From assembly GCA_016218725.1 (NCBI GenBank), contig JACRDB010000062.1:1-64000 (forward strand): a DNA stretch of 64,000 bases, in the 5' to 3' direction. The stretch is from Deltaproteobacteria bacterium. Its GTDB lineage: Bacteria > Myxococcota_A > Polyangia > Polyangiales > Ga0077539. The notes under the pieces are model-generated. The model had not been told where the DNA came from and made no database searches. It worked only from the letters and a program-made list of their open reading frames with translations. Both the position numbers and the translations under genes were made by a program. How positions within the stretch are numbered: position 1 is the stretch's first letter; every line of letters starts with the position of its first letter. Shown piece by piece: positions 1 to 7,381 of the stretch.

Positions 1-1
1 C

Positions 2-883
2 GCGGTCGCCGCGGCGCTCGCCCTCGCGCTCGGGCGGCGCGCCTCGACGCGCATCGTCGGGCCCCTCGCGCGGCTGCGGGCCGCGGTCGCGGGCCTCCGC
101 GCCGACGCGCCGGACCCGCAGCGCCTGGGGCCCCTGGAGGGCTACGAGGAGGTCGACGCCCTGCGGGCGGCGCTCGCCGACCTCCTTACGCGCCACGGGG
201 CGGCGCTCGCGCAGTCGCGCCGCTTCGCCGCGGACGCGGCCCACGAGCTGCGCACGCCCCTCACCATGATGCAGGCGGAGCTGGAGCTCGCCGCGGAGCG
301 GGAGGATCTTCCCGCGGGGGTCGCCGCCTCGCTGGCGCGGGTGCGCTCGACGCTGGGCGTGCTCTCGTCGCTGTCGGAGCACCTCTTGATCCTCGCGGCG
401 CCGCTCGACCGGGTGCGCCTCGACCGCGACGCGGTCGCGCTGTCCGACGTCGTGCGCGAGGCCATCGCCGCGCTGGACCCGCCGCGGCGCGCCCGCGTGG
501 CCTCGGAGCTCGACGACGACGCCGTGGTGCGCGGCGACGCGACGCTCCTTCGGGCGCTCATCGACAACGCCCTGGACAACGCGCTCAAGTTCGCGCCCGC
601 GGGCGCGGTGACCGTCCGCGTTTCACGGGAGCCGGACGCGGCGGTGCTCCGCGTCGTGGACGAGGGCCCGGGCGTGGCGCCGGGGCAGCGCGAGCGGGTC
701 TTCGAGCCCTTCTACCGCACGGCCGCGGCGCGCGCCGGGGCTACGCGAGGGCACGGCGTGGGGCTCGCGCTCATCGCGCACGTGGCGCGCGCCCACGGCG
801 GAGACGCGCGCTTCGAGGACGCCACGCGGGGCGCCTCTCTGCGGGTGACCCTGCCGCCGTGGAGGGCGTCGGACGCGGCGTGA
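2..883 (+). CDS. Sensor histidine kinase, C-terminal part (5' end outside window)
   Basis: Two-component sensor kinase that autophosphorylates on His and passes the phosphate to a response regulator not visible here. The reading frame is open from the first bases of the window, so the gene starts upstream. Counting from the window edge, the protein shows the end of a membrane helix (Ala/Leu-rich), a HAMP-like linker, the H-box HELRTPL with the phosphorylated His near residue 81, an N-box (NALDNALKF, near 189), a G1 box (DEGPGVAPG, near 220) and a G2 box (GHGVGLAL, near 250). All catalytic boxes are present, so the enzyme should be active. The sensor domain and first membrane helix are missing from the window. 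No downstream partner follows; the next gene is on the other strand. Confidence 0.93.
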   Translation, partial: AVAAALALALGRRASTRIVGPLARLRAAVAGLRADAPDPQRLGPLEGYEEVDALRAALADLLTRHGAALAQSRRFAADAAHELRTPLTMMQAELELAAEREDLPAGVAASLARVRSTLGVLSSLSEHLLILAAPLDRVRLDRDAVALSDVVREAIAALDPPRRARVASELDDDAVVRGDATLLRALIDNALDNALKFAPAGAVTVRVSREPDAAVLRVVDEGPGVAPGQRERVFEPFYRTAAARAGATRGHGVGLALIAHVARAHGGDARFEDATRGASLRVTLPPWRASDAA

Positions 884-1069
884 GACCGGGCCCGTGAACG
901 TCGGAATCGGACGCGCCCCCGACCCCGCGCAGGCGCTACGAGCTCAGCCCCCTCCGCGACGAGCGCCAGCGCCTCGGCAGCCTCATCGTCCGGGCTCCCA
1001 GGACCTACCAGCGGCGCACCCCGGGGCCCGAAGTCCCCGCCCTCGCCTCCGCCAGCCATCTCCTGTGGA

Positions 1070-1357
1070 TCACTTCCCCGGGTCGTCGCCGAGGCCCAGG
1101 CGCCGCCGGAGCTCGTCGGTGGTGATGGTCCACGCGTCGCCAGGGTCGCCGAGCCCGGCGGCCACGTCCCTGAGGAAGCGCTCGCGCTCGACGATGCGGT
1201 CGTACTCCGTGGGCGAGAGCAGCACCCCGGCGGGCTTGCCGTTCTGGGTGATGACCACGGGCTGGTTGGTCTCCGCCACCCGGCGGAACCAGCGGGCGGC
1301 CTGGCCCTTGAACTCGGCCATCGGAACGATGTCCTCGGAGACTCGCAGGGGCTTCAA
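1070..1357 (-). CDS. Phd/YefM-family antitoxin, apparently orphan
   Basis: A 95-residue protein with the Phd/YefM layout: a beta-strand/helix start (MKPLRVSEDIVPMAEFK), the conserved core QPVVITQNGKPAGVLLSPTE and an acidic, helical C-terminus that would bind a toxin. Antitoxins of this family repress their own promoter and neutralise a RelE/Doc-type toxin. The start appears to be TTG, because a strong Shine-Dalgarno GGGAGGA lies six bases before it and no ATG or GTG fits better. A tandem 11-bp repeat sits just upstream. No RelE-, ParE- or Doc-like partner is readable on the minus strand between this stop and the histidine kinase, so it looks solitary or its toxin has been lost. Confidence 0.85.
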   Translation of the reverse strand: MKPLRVSEDIVPMAEFKGQAARWFRRVAETNQPVVITQNGKPAGVLLSPTEYDRIVERERFLRDVAAGLGDPGDAWTITTDELRRRLGLGDDPGK

Positions 1358-1374
1358 GGTGGTCCTCCCGCAGG

Positions 1375-1396
1375 GGTCAGGATTCGGTCAGGATTC
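1375..1396. promoter_or_regulatory. Tandem 11-bp repeat upstream of the antitoxin gene
   Basis: Two perfect head-to-tail copies of GGTCAGGATTC lie about 18 bp before the TTG start of the Phd-like gene. Phd/YefM proteins bind repeated sites at their own promoter, so this is a plausible autoregulatory operator. The function is inferred from position only. Confidence 0.45.
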
Positions 1397-1522
1397 TGAT
1401 CTATTTCCGGTCCGTTTGGCAACCACCGCCGCCTCCCCGGAGCCCCGCAGACATCCCGATTTTGCCATCCACCGAAGGGTCTTCGAGTGGGGCGACGGAG
1501 GACCTCACCCCCCGGTCCTTCC

Positions 1523-1546
1523 AAAGACTATGGCGCCATAGTCTTT
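1523..1546. promoter_or_regulatory. Perfect 24-bp palindrome, probable operator
   Basis: The half-site AAAGACTATGGC is followed immediately by its exact reverse complement, giving a perfect dyad with GGCGCC at the centre. It is unusually AT-rich for the region and lies 37 bp before the ATG of the gene at 1583. A dyad this long and exact points to a dimeric DNA-binding protein. The 1583 product, which has a ParB-like pattern, is one candidate. Confidence 0.6.
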
Positions 1547-1582
1547 GTTTCCCGGAGGGCCCTTGGGGTACGCTCCGGGGCC

Positions 1583-2311
1583 ATGGTGAAGCGCAGCTCG
1601 TCCGGCAAGAAGCCCCCTGGGAAGGGGACCGCCCTGGTCCGGCGGGAGGCCCCCGCCGCGCCCGCCGTCGTGACCGCGCTCGACGATGCGCAGCGCAAGC
1701 TCCTGGCCGAGGCGCTGCGCCGCGCGGAGGAGACCCGCGACGCCGTGGAGGGCGCCCTGGTCGGCCTCGGTCGCTGGCTGCTGGTGCAGGTCTTCGACGA
1801 CGACGCCGCCGCGGCCCTCGACGGGCGGCACCAAAACCCGGTCTGGCGGGAGCTCCTGAGCCGCGCGGGGGGACCGACGCTCCGGCTCAGCGAGCGGGTG
1901 CTCTACGTGGCGCTGCACGTCGCCGCGCACGACAAGCGGATCACCGACGAGGCGTGGCGCGGCCTCGACGTCGGCCGCAAGGAGCTGCTCCTGCCGCTCG
2001 GGGACGAGGACCAGCTGCGGGAGGCCGCGCAGCACGTCACGGCCATGAAGCTCACCCAGCGGGAGACCCGGGAGTACGTCGGCGAGCTCCTGGCGGGGCG
2101 CGGAGACGACCGCGCCGTGAGGCTCACCGCGCCCAGGATCACCGCGCAGGTGCGGGCCTTCCGCGCGCGCGTGGCGGCGGCGACCTGGCAGCGCCGGGCC
2201 CTCGCGGTGCTCAAGGGCCTCGAGGACGACAAGCTGGTCCCCGTGCGCCGCGAGGTCGAGGCCCTGCGCGCCTGGGCCGAGGCCTTCCTGGCCCGACTCC
2301 CGCGGCGCTAA
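1583..2311 (+). CDS. Protein of unknown function with a ParB-like C-terminal pattern
   Basis: A 242-residue soluble protein. I do not recognise a named family. Visible parts: a basic N-terminus (KRSSSGKKPPGKG), a helical region (LDDAQRKLLAEALRRAEE), a middle section with two short aromatic/charged motifs (LVQVFDDDAAAAL; WRELL) and a C-terminal half reading LLPLGDED then AAQHVTAMKLTQRETREYV. The last part resembles the helix-turn-helix and RETE-type motif of ParB/KorB proteins, but I see no ParB nuclease-type N-terminus. The ATG at 1583 follows a 24-bp palindrome. Two degenerate partial copies of this gene lie at 4118-4379 and 7118-7284, so this is the intact member of a locally duplicated family. 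Confidence 0.7.
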   Translation: MVKRSSSGKKPPGKGTALVRREAPAAPAVVTALDDAQRKLLAEALRRAEETRDAVEGALVGLGRWLLVQVFDDDAAAALDGRHQNPVWRELLSRAGGPTLRLSERVLYVALHVAAHDKRITDEAWRGLDVGRKELLLPLGDEDQLREAAQHVTAMKLTQRETREYVGELLAGRGDDRAVRLTAPRITAQVRAFRARVAAATWQRRALAVLKGLEDDKLVPVRREVEALRAWAEAFLARLPRR

Positions 2312-2604
2312 GCGGCGCCCGCGGCGACGGGTCGTTCCCGCTCGGTCTGGACCCGTGAGATGTACCCGCGGGCGCAAGCGCTTCTCCGTCAACCACAAGC
2401 CGTGACTTCCTCGGCTCTCTGCGTAGGCTTCTCGGCCCCTTCACCCCGAACGGCCCAGGAGCCGGATCGCCTATTCCCCTCCCGCCCATGCTTGCCGTCG
2501 CATGACTGGGCCATGCGCTTCTTGATCGAACCCAGGCTCCCATACCGCGCGGACGCCGGAGCCCGCTTGCATCGCGACGGCATCGCTGATACCTCCGTGC
2601 GCGC

Positions 2605-3898
2605 ATGCGCTGGTCTCCGCCAGGCCTCCATACGGTTCTCGCCGCGCTCGCGGTGTGCGCGGGTTGCGCTGACACGGCGGTCGCCGCCGACGCCGTGGCC
2701 CGCTCTCCGGACGATGCTGCCCAGCCCGACGTGGTGCGCGACGCAGCGGCGGACGCAGCCCTCGACACGCCGGACGCGACCAACGACCTTCCGGGCGACC
2801 CCCAGGACGTGATCGACACCCCGCGTGACATCGCCGTCGATGTCACGCCCGACATGGGAACGCCGCCAATCCTCGAGTACGTCGACGTCGCGGTGGGTGA
2901 GCTCCATGCGTGCGCGGTTCATCGCACAGGCTACGTCCTGTGCTGGGGCAGCAATGCGATGCGGCAGCTCGGTGATCCGTCGGCGGAGCGGCGGCTCCGC
3001 CCGGCTCGCGTCGCAGGTGTCGACGAGGTGTTGCAGGTCACGGCAGGCGCGGGCTTCACCTGTGCGCCGGGACGGCGCCGTGCTCTGCTGGGGGCGCGCG
3101 GCGATGCTCGGCCTCCCGCGCGGTGCGCCCGATGTTGCCACTCCGAGGGTGATGTCGGCGCTCACGGACGTGCGCGCCATCGCGGCTTCGAGGCTCAACG
3201 CGTGCGCGCTGCGCCGCGACGGGACGCTCCTCTGCTGGGGCGCCAACGACAACATCCAGGCCTACGATCCCGGGTTCGTCGGGGTTCCGACGGTGGTGAC
3301 AGAGCTCGGCGGGGTGACGGAGGTGGCCGTCGGGGCCTCACACCGTTGCGTCCGTCTCGCCACGGGGGCGGTGCGTTGCTGGGGCTATGGCCAGGCTGGC
3401 CGACTCGGAACCGGTGACGAGCGCAGCCAGTCCTCGCCGACGCCGGTGGCGGGTCTGCCGCCGGGCGCCTCGGTCACGGCCATCGGCGCGGGGCTCTCGT
3501 CGGGGTGCGCGGTCGTCGATGGGCGCGCGCGCTGCTGGGGCGCGAGCGAGATCGCGCGGACCATGCGCTTCGCGCTCGCACCCGCTGCGGCGATCGAGGG
3601 CCTCTCCGACGTGCGCGCGTTCGCGATGGATGTCATCGCATGTGCGCTCGATGGCGTGGGTGCGGTGCGGTGCTGGGGTCCAAACCGCGAGGGTGCGCTC
3701 GGCACCGGCGATACGGTGACACCGATGAACCCACTGCCTCCGGTGGGGCTGCGCGCGGTCGCCACGATCGCAACGCAGGGGTCGACCACATGCGCCATCG
3801 AGGGCGGCGCGGTCCTGTGCTGGGGCGCCAACGGCGAGGGAACGGTGGGCGACGGCACCACCACGCCGCGGTACGTCCCCGTGCGAGTGGTGTTCTGA
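2605..3898 (+). pseudogene. RCC1-repeat lipoprotein with an internal frameshift
   Basis: Surface or secreted beta-propeller protein. The N-terminus (first frame, from ATG 2605) is a signal peptide ending in a Cys-containing segment near residue 20, followed by an Asp/Pro/Thr-rich linker. It then enters RCC1-like repeats with the signature GELHACAVH...VLCWGSN. Near 3060-3070 the repeat pattern jumps from frame 1 to frame 2 and continues to the stop at 3898 through six further CxL/RCWG repeats (for example ALRRDGTLLCWGAND and CAIEGGAVLCWGANGEG). Both halves have intact repeat spacing, so a small indel in one gene is the simplest reading. A sequencing error would give a normal gene of about 430 residues. 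The ligand or role is unknown. Confidence 0.8.
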
Positions 3899-3982
3899 GC
3901 ACCGAGGCAGTGACACTGCCCATCGTCCGTCCGGGCTGTACACACACTGCTCCGAGAGTCGCCGGGTGGCCGCGCGTGGGTT

Positions 3983-4461
3983 AGGCTGCGCGCGAGGGAC
4001 GAGGCCACGCTGCGGGACAAGCTCCGCAAGATCGAGGCGCTGCACGCCGGGGCCACCACCGACGGGGAGCGCCAGGCCGCCCGCGCCGCCGCCGACCACA
4101 TCCGCGCCCGCCGCCGCGACCGCGCTCGACGATGCGCAGCGCAAGCTCCTGGCCGAGGCGTTGCGCCGCGCGGAGGAGACCCGCGACGCCGTGGAGGGCG
4201 CCCTGGTCGGCCTCGGTCGCTGGCTGCTGGTGCAGGTCTTCGACGACGACGCCGCCGCGGCCCTCGACGGGCGGCACCAGAACCCAGTGTGGCGTGAGCT
4301 CCTGAGGCGCGCGGGGGGACCGACCCTTCGGCTCAGCGAGCGGGTGCTCTGCGTGGCCCTGCACGTCGCCGCGCACGACGTACACGCAGCTCGGCATCGA
4401 CTTCGCCGACGACGCCCGGCCCTGGTATGAGATCCTTCTCAAGGAGATGGACGCGACCTGA
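3983..4461 (+). pseudogene. Mosaic of three gene fragments
   Basis: Three pieces are joined here. First, 3983 to about 4117 reads in frame as LRKIEALHAGATTDGERQ plus a basic helix, which resembles the start of a DUF2786-type protein. Second, 4118-4379 is a near-identical, indel-free copy of 1672-1933 of the gene at 1583 (its N-terminal half), read in a different frame from the first piece. Third, 4380-4461 encodes a C-terminal tail (FADDARPWYEILLKEMDAT, stop) belonging to neither. No single frame spans all three, so this looks like recombination debris. A short hybrid of about 150 residues could be translated from an upstream ATG, but nothing suggests it is functional. Confidence 0.6.
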
Positions 4462-4636
4462 CACCTCCCCACGAAACTGCTGCACCCCGGTCGCAGTTGC
4501 GGCCATGGCGATGTCTGCCCTCAGTATCCCTCTACGTATCTCCGACCCTCACGTCGAACAGTCCCGGACCCGGGACGCTCGGACGGCGGTCGGACCAGGC
4601 TGCACGCGCGGGGCAGCGCCACAGCGTGTCCTGACG

Positions 4637-4792
4637 ATGTTCGCCGAGCTCGACGCGCGCAAGACGTGGTGGGTGGATGGCTACCTCGTCGCGGAGTTCT
4701 TCCCCGCCGAGGTCGCCGAGATGACGCCCGCAGCGGCGGCGGCGGTGTTGAACTGCTTCCGACCTCTGCGGGACCGTCTCCGCGTACGCTGA
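4637..4792 (+). CDS. Small hypothetical protein or gene remnant
   Basis: A 51-residue frame starting at ATG (MFAELDARKTWWVDGYLVAE) with strong G/C at third codon positions, unlike the 170 bases before it, so it looks like real or formerly real coding sequence. It may be the C-terminal end of a larger broken gene, since it sits inside the decayed patch and converges on the AlbA_2 gene. No family is recognised. The stretch 4463-4636 holds no coding signal that I can see. Confidence 0.3.
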   Translation: MFAELDARKTWWVDGYLVAEFFPAEVAEMTPAAAAAVLNCFRPLRDRLRVR

Positions 4793-4796
4793 CGGG

Positions 4797-6671
4797 TCAC
4801 GCCGGGCTGTCTTCGGGCTCTGCGGTGGTGTAGCGCTGCTTGGGGCTGCGAGGGGCCGCCGGGAGGGCCTGCCGGAGACGGCCCTGTTGGACCAACTCCT
4901 CCAGGAGTTCGGTGACCCAGCGGCGACTGACGCGCAGGTGCGTCTCGATCTCTTTGGGCGACCGGGCGACGCCTCGGCAGAACTCCAGGATCTGCTGGCG
5001 CCGGTCCTCCCGGCCGTGTCGGGCCTGGGGGCCGGGCGTGTCTCCGGCCTCGGGTGTGGAGCTTGGAGGTGGACTTGGAGGTGGACTTGGAGGTGGACTT
5101 GGAGGTGGACTTGGAGGTGGACTTGGAGGTGGGCTTGGAGGTGGACCTCCTGGTGCTGCTGCGAGCGGAAGCTGCACGGCCTCCTGTTGTGCCAGCGCCG
5201 CTCGGGTCCCGTCCGGTAGAGCTTCACGCGCAACGCGGGCGAGGGTGTAGTACGTCGCCACGCTGGCGCCGTGGGGCTCCAGCAGGTCCGCGAGGCGCTT
5301 GCGCAGGACGTCGCTGGCCCGGAGGGTATCGACGCCGGGGCAGAGCTCTCGGAGCCTGGCGTTCGTGATCCGTCCCTCGCGCAGCGCGTACACCAACCCG
5401 ATGCGCGCCTCGCGGGCCAGCACGCCGCCCGGGTCCAGCCGCGCCATCCACGCGCGTTCGCCCTCGGCGAACAGGTGCTCCAGGCGCAGGTCCAACCGGA
5501 ACCGTTGGCGTTGCGGGGGCACCTCCGGGGGCACCAGCTCCAGCTCCTCCCACTGCTGGACAATGCGCGGGATGCCCGTGCCTGCCGCTTCCGCGAGGCC
5601 GATCAGCCGGAACGCCTTCATCACGATCGGGTTGCGCAGCACCGACTGGCCGAGGAAGAGCTCGTCCCGCGCGGCGAGGCACTCCCCGGCGTTGGAGAAG
5701 GTGAACCCCCCGGAGGTCTGCCGGATCGCGGCGCGCTCGGTGCCCTCGTGATCGGCGTGCGCGAGCAGGTTCACCAGCGCCTCGCGAAGCGCGCGGTGAC
5801 CGGGCCCCTGCTCGACCCGCGTGATCCCATCCATGCGGAACGGCGACGGCGCGTGCCGCTGGAGTCGCGCCCAGATCAGGTCGAAGGCGTCGAGCAGGTT
5901 GGACTCCGCGAGCACGCGGTCGGTCCAGTCGGTCCCATCACCGACCCGGTAATCGACGAAGTGCCCTGGGATCACCTCGTGCACCGCGCTCTCGCGCCCG
6001 AAGAGCAACAGACCGCCCAGGGTGAGCCCCTCGGCGCCGGTCTCGCGGTCCCGTCGGTACGCCTCCAGCCAGCGGAGAAACTCCAGGTCCCCGAGGGCAC
6101 CGTGCGGGTGGTCCGGGCGCCGCGCGACGAGGCGCTCCCGGTAGCGGGTGACGGTGTCGCGGTCGATGTCGTCGAGTCCCATCCCGACGAGGATCCGGTT
6201 GTCGGCCTTGGCCCCCGCCTGGCGGATCATGGCGCGGATCTCGTCGTCGCGCGCCTGCACGTCCTCGCCGCCGATGCGGAGGTAGGTGTTCGCGAGGTTC
6301 TCGTCGAAGTACACCGGGCGCAACTGCGTCGGCATCCTCGGGATGGCGAACGCGAGCACGATCGCCCCCTCGACCTCGATGCGCTGCGGCGCGGGCGCGA
6401 GCTCGACGTTGAACGAGCCCCGCACCGTCGTCACGAACTCTCGCTGCACGGTGTCGACATCGCCGACGCCCTGCACCCGGAGGCGGTGCGTGGCGCGGTC
6501 CTCTTCGACGCCGAGCAGGACGAGGCCCCCCTCCGTGTTGCAGAACGCGCTGATCGTCTGCTTCAGGGGTTTCGTCGGGCAGTGCCACTGGGCGGCCTTG
6601 GCTTCCAGGGCGGTGCCCTCACCGCGGCCGAGCAGGTCCAGGAGAGTAGCCAGGTCGATTTCCGATGCCAT
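4797..6671 (-). CDS. AlbA_2 / ATP-binding transcriptional regulator with Pro-rich hinge
   Basis: A 624-residue protein of the group often annotated as RecG-like ATP-binding regulators. Residues about 10-140 form a Schlafen-type AlbA_2 domain (ALEAKAA; ISAFCNTEGGLVLLGVEED). The middle part is a degenerate GHKL/HATPase_c_4 domain (GHRALREALVNLLAHADHEG; VMKAFRLIGLAEAAGTGIPR). The C-terminal 65 residues form a winged helix (SPKEIETHLRVSRRWVTELL). Between ATPase and winged helix is a run of seven PPPS units, encoded by a 12-bp minisatellite. Such proteins are common on genomic islands and are linked to stress or defence control. The context fits: gene fragments lie on both sides and a tRNA 3' end lies upstream. 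Start ATG 6671. Confidence 0.85.
   Translation of the reverse strand: MASEIDLATLLDLLGRGEGTALEAKAAQWHCPTKPLKQTISAFCNTEGGLVLLGVEEDRATHRLRVQGVGDVDTVQREFVTTVRGSFNVELAPAPQRIEVEGAIVLAFAIPRMPTQLRPVYFDENLANTYLRIGGEDVQARDDEIRAMIRQAGAKADNRILVGMGLDDIDRDTVTRYRERLVARRPDHPHGALGDLEFLRWLEAYRRDRETGAEGLTLGGLLLFGRESAVHEVIPGHFVDYRVGDGTDWTDRVLAESNLLDAFDLIWARLQRHAPSPFRMDGITRVEQGPGHRALREALVNLLAHADHEGTERAAIRQTSGGFTFSNAGECLAARDELFLGQSVLRNPIVMKAFRLIGLAEAAGTGIPRIVQQWEELELVPPEVPPQRQRFRLDLRLEHLFAEGERAWMARLDPGGVLAREARIGLVYALREGRITNARLRELCPGVDTLRASDVLRKRLADLLEPHGASVATYYTLARVAREALPDGTRAALAQQEAVQLPLAAAPGGPPPSPPPSPPPSPPPSPPPSPPPSPPPSSTPEAGDTPGPQARHGREDRRQQILEFCRGVARSPKEIETHLRVSRRWVTELLEELVQQGRLRQALPAAPRSPKQRYTTAEPEDSPA
5065..5148. 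repeat. 12-bp minisatellite inside the AlbA_2 gene
   Basis: Seven head-to-tail units of GGAGGTGGACTT on the plus strand: five perfect, one with a single change (GGAGGTGGGCTT) and one ending in CCT. On the coding strand each unit encodes Pro-Pro-Pro-Ser. Because the unit is a multiple of three, slippage changes linker length without breaking the frame. Confidence 0.95.
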
Positions 6672-6721
6672 CGCATGCGTAGTCTATGGCACGCCGGGCA
6701 GGGGAGGCAGTTCTTGGGCAT

Positions 6722-6979
6722 TCACCGTCGTGGTGCGGACCCTGGCGCTCTCCCCGGCCCGGTCTCCTCGGCCGCGCTCTCCGCGTGCTCGGCTGCCACC
6801 AAGGCGCCTGCGAGCTCGATGGCGCGGCGCCAGCGGTGCTCACCCTCGGCGGCGACGGCGAGCGCCAACCGCACCAGGTCGTCATCAAGCACCGCTGCCG
6901 CGAGCTCCTCGGCCAGCGGGTCGGGTGCCTCCCCCTGGGCGACCGCTGCCAGGAACGCCCTCGCCTTTGCGTAGGCCAC
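6722..6979 (-). CDS. Small helical hypothetical protein
   Basis: An 85-residue frame from GTG 6979 (VAYAKARAFLAAVAQGEAPD then LAEELAAAVLDDDLVRLAL). It has a regular helical, Ala/Glu-rich composition and good third-position GC bias. It is on the same strand as, and 50 bp upstream of, the AlbA_2 gene, so the two could be co-transcribed. It lies just before the tRNA-Gly 3' fragment (which is on the plus strand). No family is recognised and no clear ribosome binding site is seen, so it may be a remnant. Confidence 0.35.
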   Translation of the reverse strand: MAYAKARAFLAAVAQGEAPDPLAEELAAAVLDDDLVRLALAVAAEGEHRWRRAIELAGALVAAEHAESAAEETGPGRAPGSAPRR

Positions 6980-7029
6980 GCTCAGGCCACGCGGGCTGTA
7001 ACCGCTCGTATTCGTTTGAGTCTCGTTGC

Positions 7030-7075
7030 GCTTCCCAAGCCGAACGCCGCCGGTTCGATCCCGGTCGCCCGCTCC
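7030..7075 (+). other. tRNA-Gly (CCC) 3'-terminal fragment, candidate attachment site
   Basis: The 46 bases read exactly as the last 46 positions of a tRNA-Gly: the anticodon loop TTCCCAA (anticodon CCC), the 3' anticodon stem GCCGA, a 5-base variable loop, T stem-loop GCCGG-TTCGATC-CCGGT, acceptor strand CGCCCGC and discriminator T. CCA is not encoded. Upstream of the loop the sequence stops resembling a tRNA: the 5' anticodon stem does not pair and there is no D-arm. Integrases that target tRNA genes usually leave exactly this anticodon-loop-to-3'-end segment at one end of the element. Gene debris on both sides supports a past insertion. Confidence 0.6.
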
Positions 7076-7117
7076 GAAGCAGCATCGTGAAGGCAACCCC
7101 CAGGGGAGGGGGCCCTC

Positions 7118-7284
7118 GAGACCCGGGAGTACGTCGGCGAGCTCCTGGCGGAGCGCGGAAGCGACCGCGCCGTGAGGCTCTCCGCGCCGATGAGTCACCG
7201 CGCAGGTGCGGGCCTTCCGCGCGTGCATGGCGGCGGCGACCTGGCAGCGGCGGGCCCTCGCGGTGCTCAAGGGCATCGAGGACG
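7118..7284 (+). pseudogene. Fragment of the 1583-type gene (C-terminal part)
   Basis: Closely matches 2063-2228 of the intact gene (start CCCGGGAGTACGTCGGCGAG, end CTCAAGGGCATCGAGGACG) with several substitutions and one extra base near 7190 that breaks the frame. The part equivalent to 1934-2062 is absent. With 4118-4379 this may represent one second copy that was split by about 2.7 kb of inserted DNA. The following 100 bp up to 7381 hold no gene that I can see. Confidence 0.75.
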
Positions 7285-7381
7285 TCGCTTCATCGGCGCG
7301 GACGCGCGTCCCTCACGCATACACACAGGGATGGTCGCTACGGGACCGTCGCGCCGACGCCTGTCCTGCTTGCCCTACACC

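Noticed and set aside
892..1069. Plus-strand stretch reading RRRYELSPLRDERQRLGSLI followed by VRAPRTYQRR.
   Set aside because: It looks faintly like a protein fragment, but it is preceded by a stop, has no start and is only about 55 codons long, so it is not reported as a gene. On the minus strand no toxin partner for the antitoxin is readable either.
2312..2604. The 293-bp gap before the RCC1 gene was scanned for genes and signals.
   Set aside because: No convincing coding frame, tRNA or strong hairpin was seen.
5065..5148. Regular repeats considered as a CRISPR array.
   Set aside because: Units are 12 bp, directly adjacent, without spacers, and encode an in-frame PPPS repeat.
6991..7073. 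A complete tRNA running from GCGGGC to CGCCCGCT.
   Set aside because: The first six acceptor bases can pair, but the D-arm is missing, the 5' anticodon stem does not pair and the length (83) is wrong for tRNA-Gly. Only the 3' 46 bases fit.
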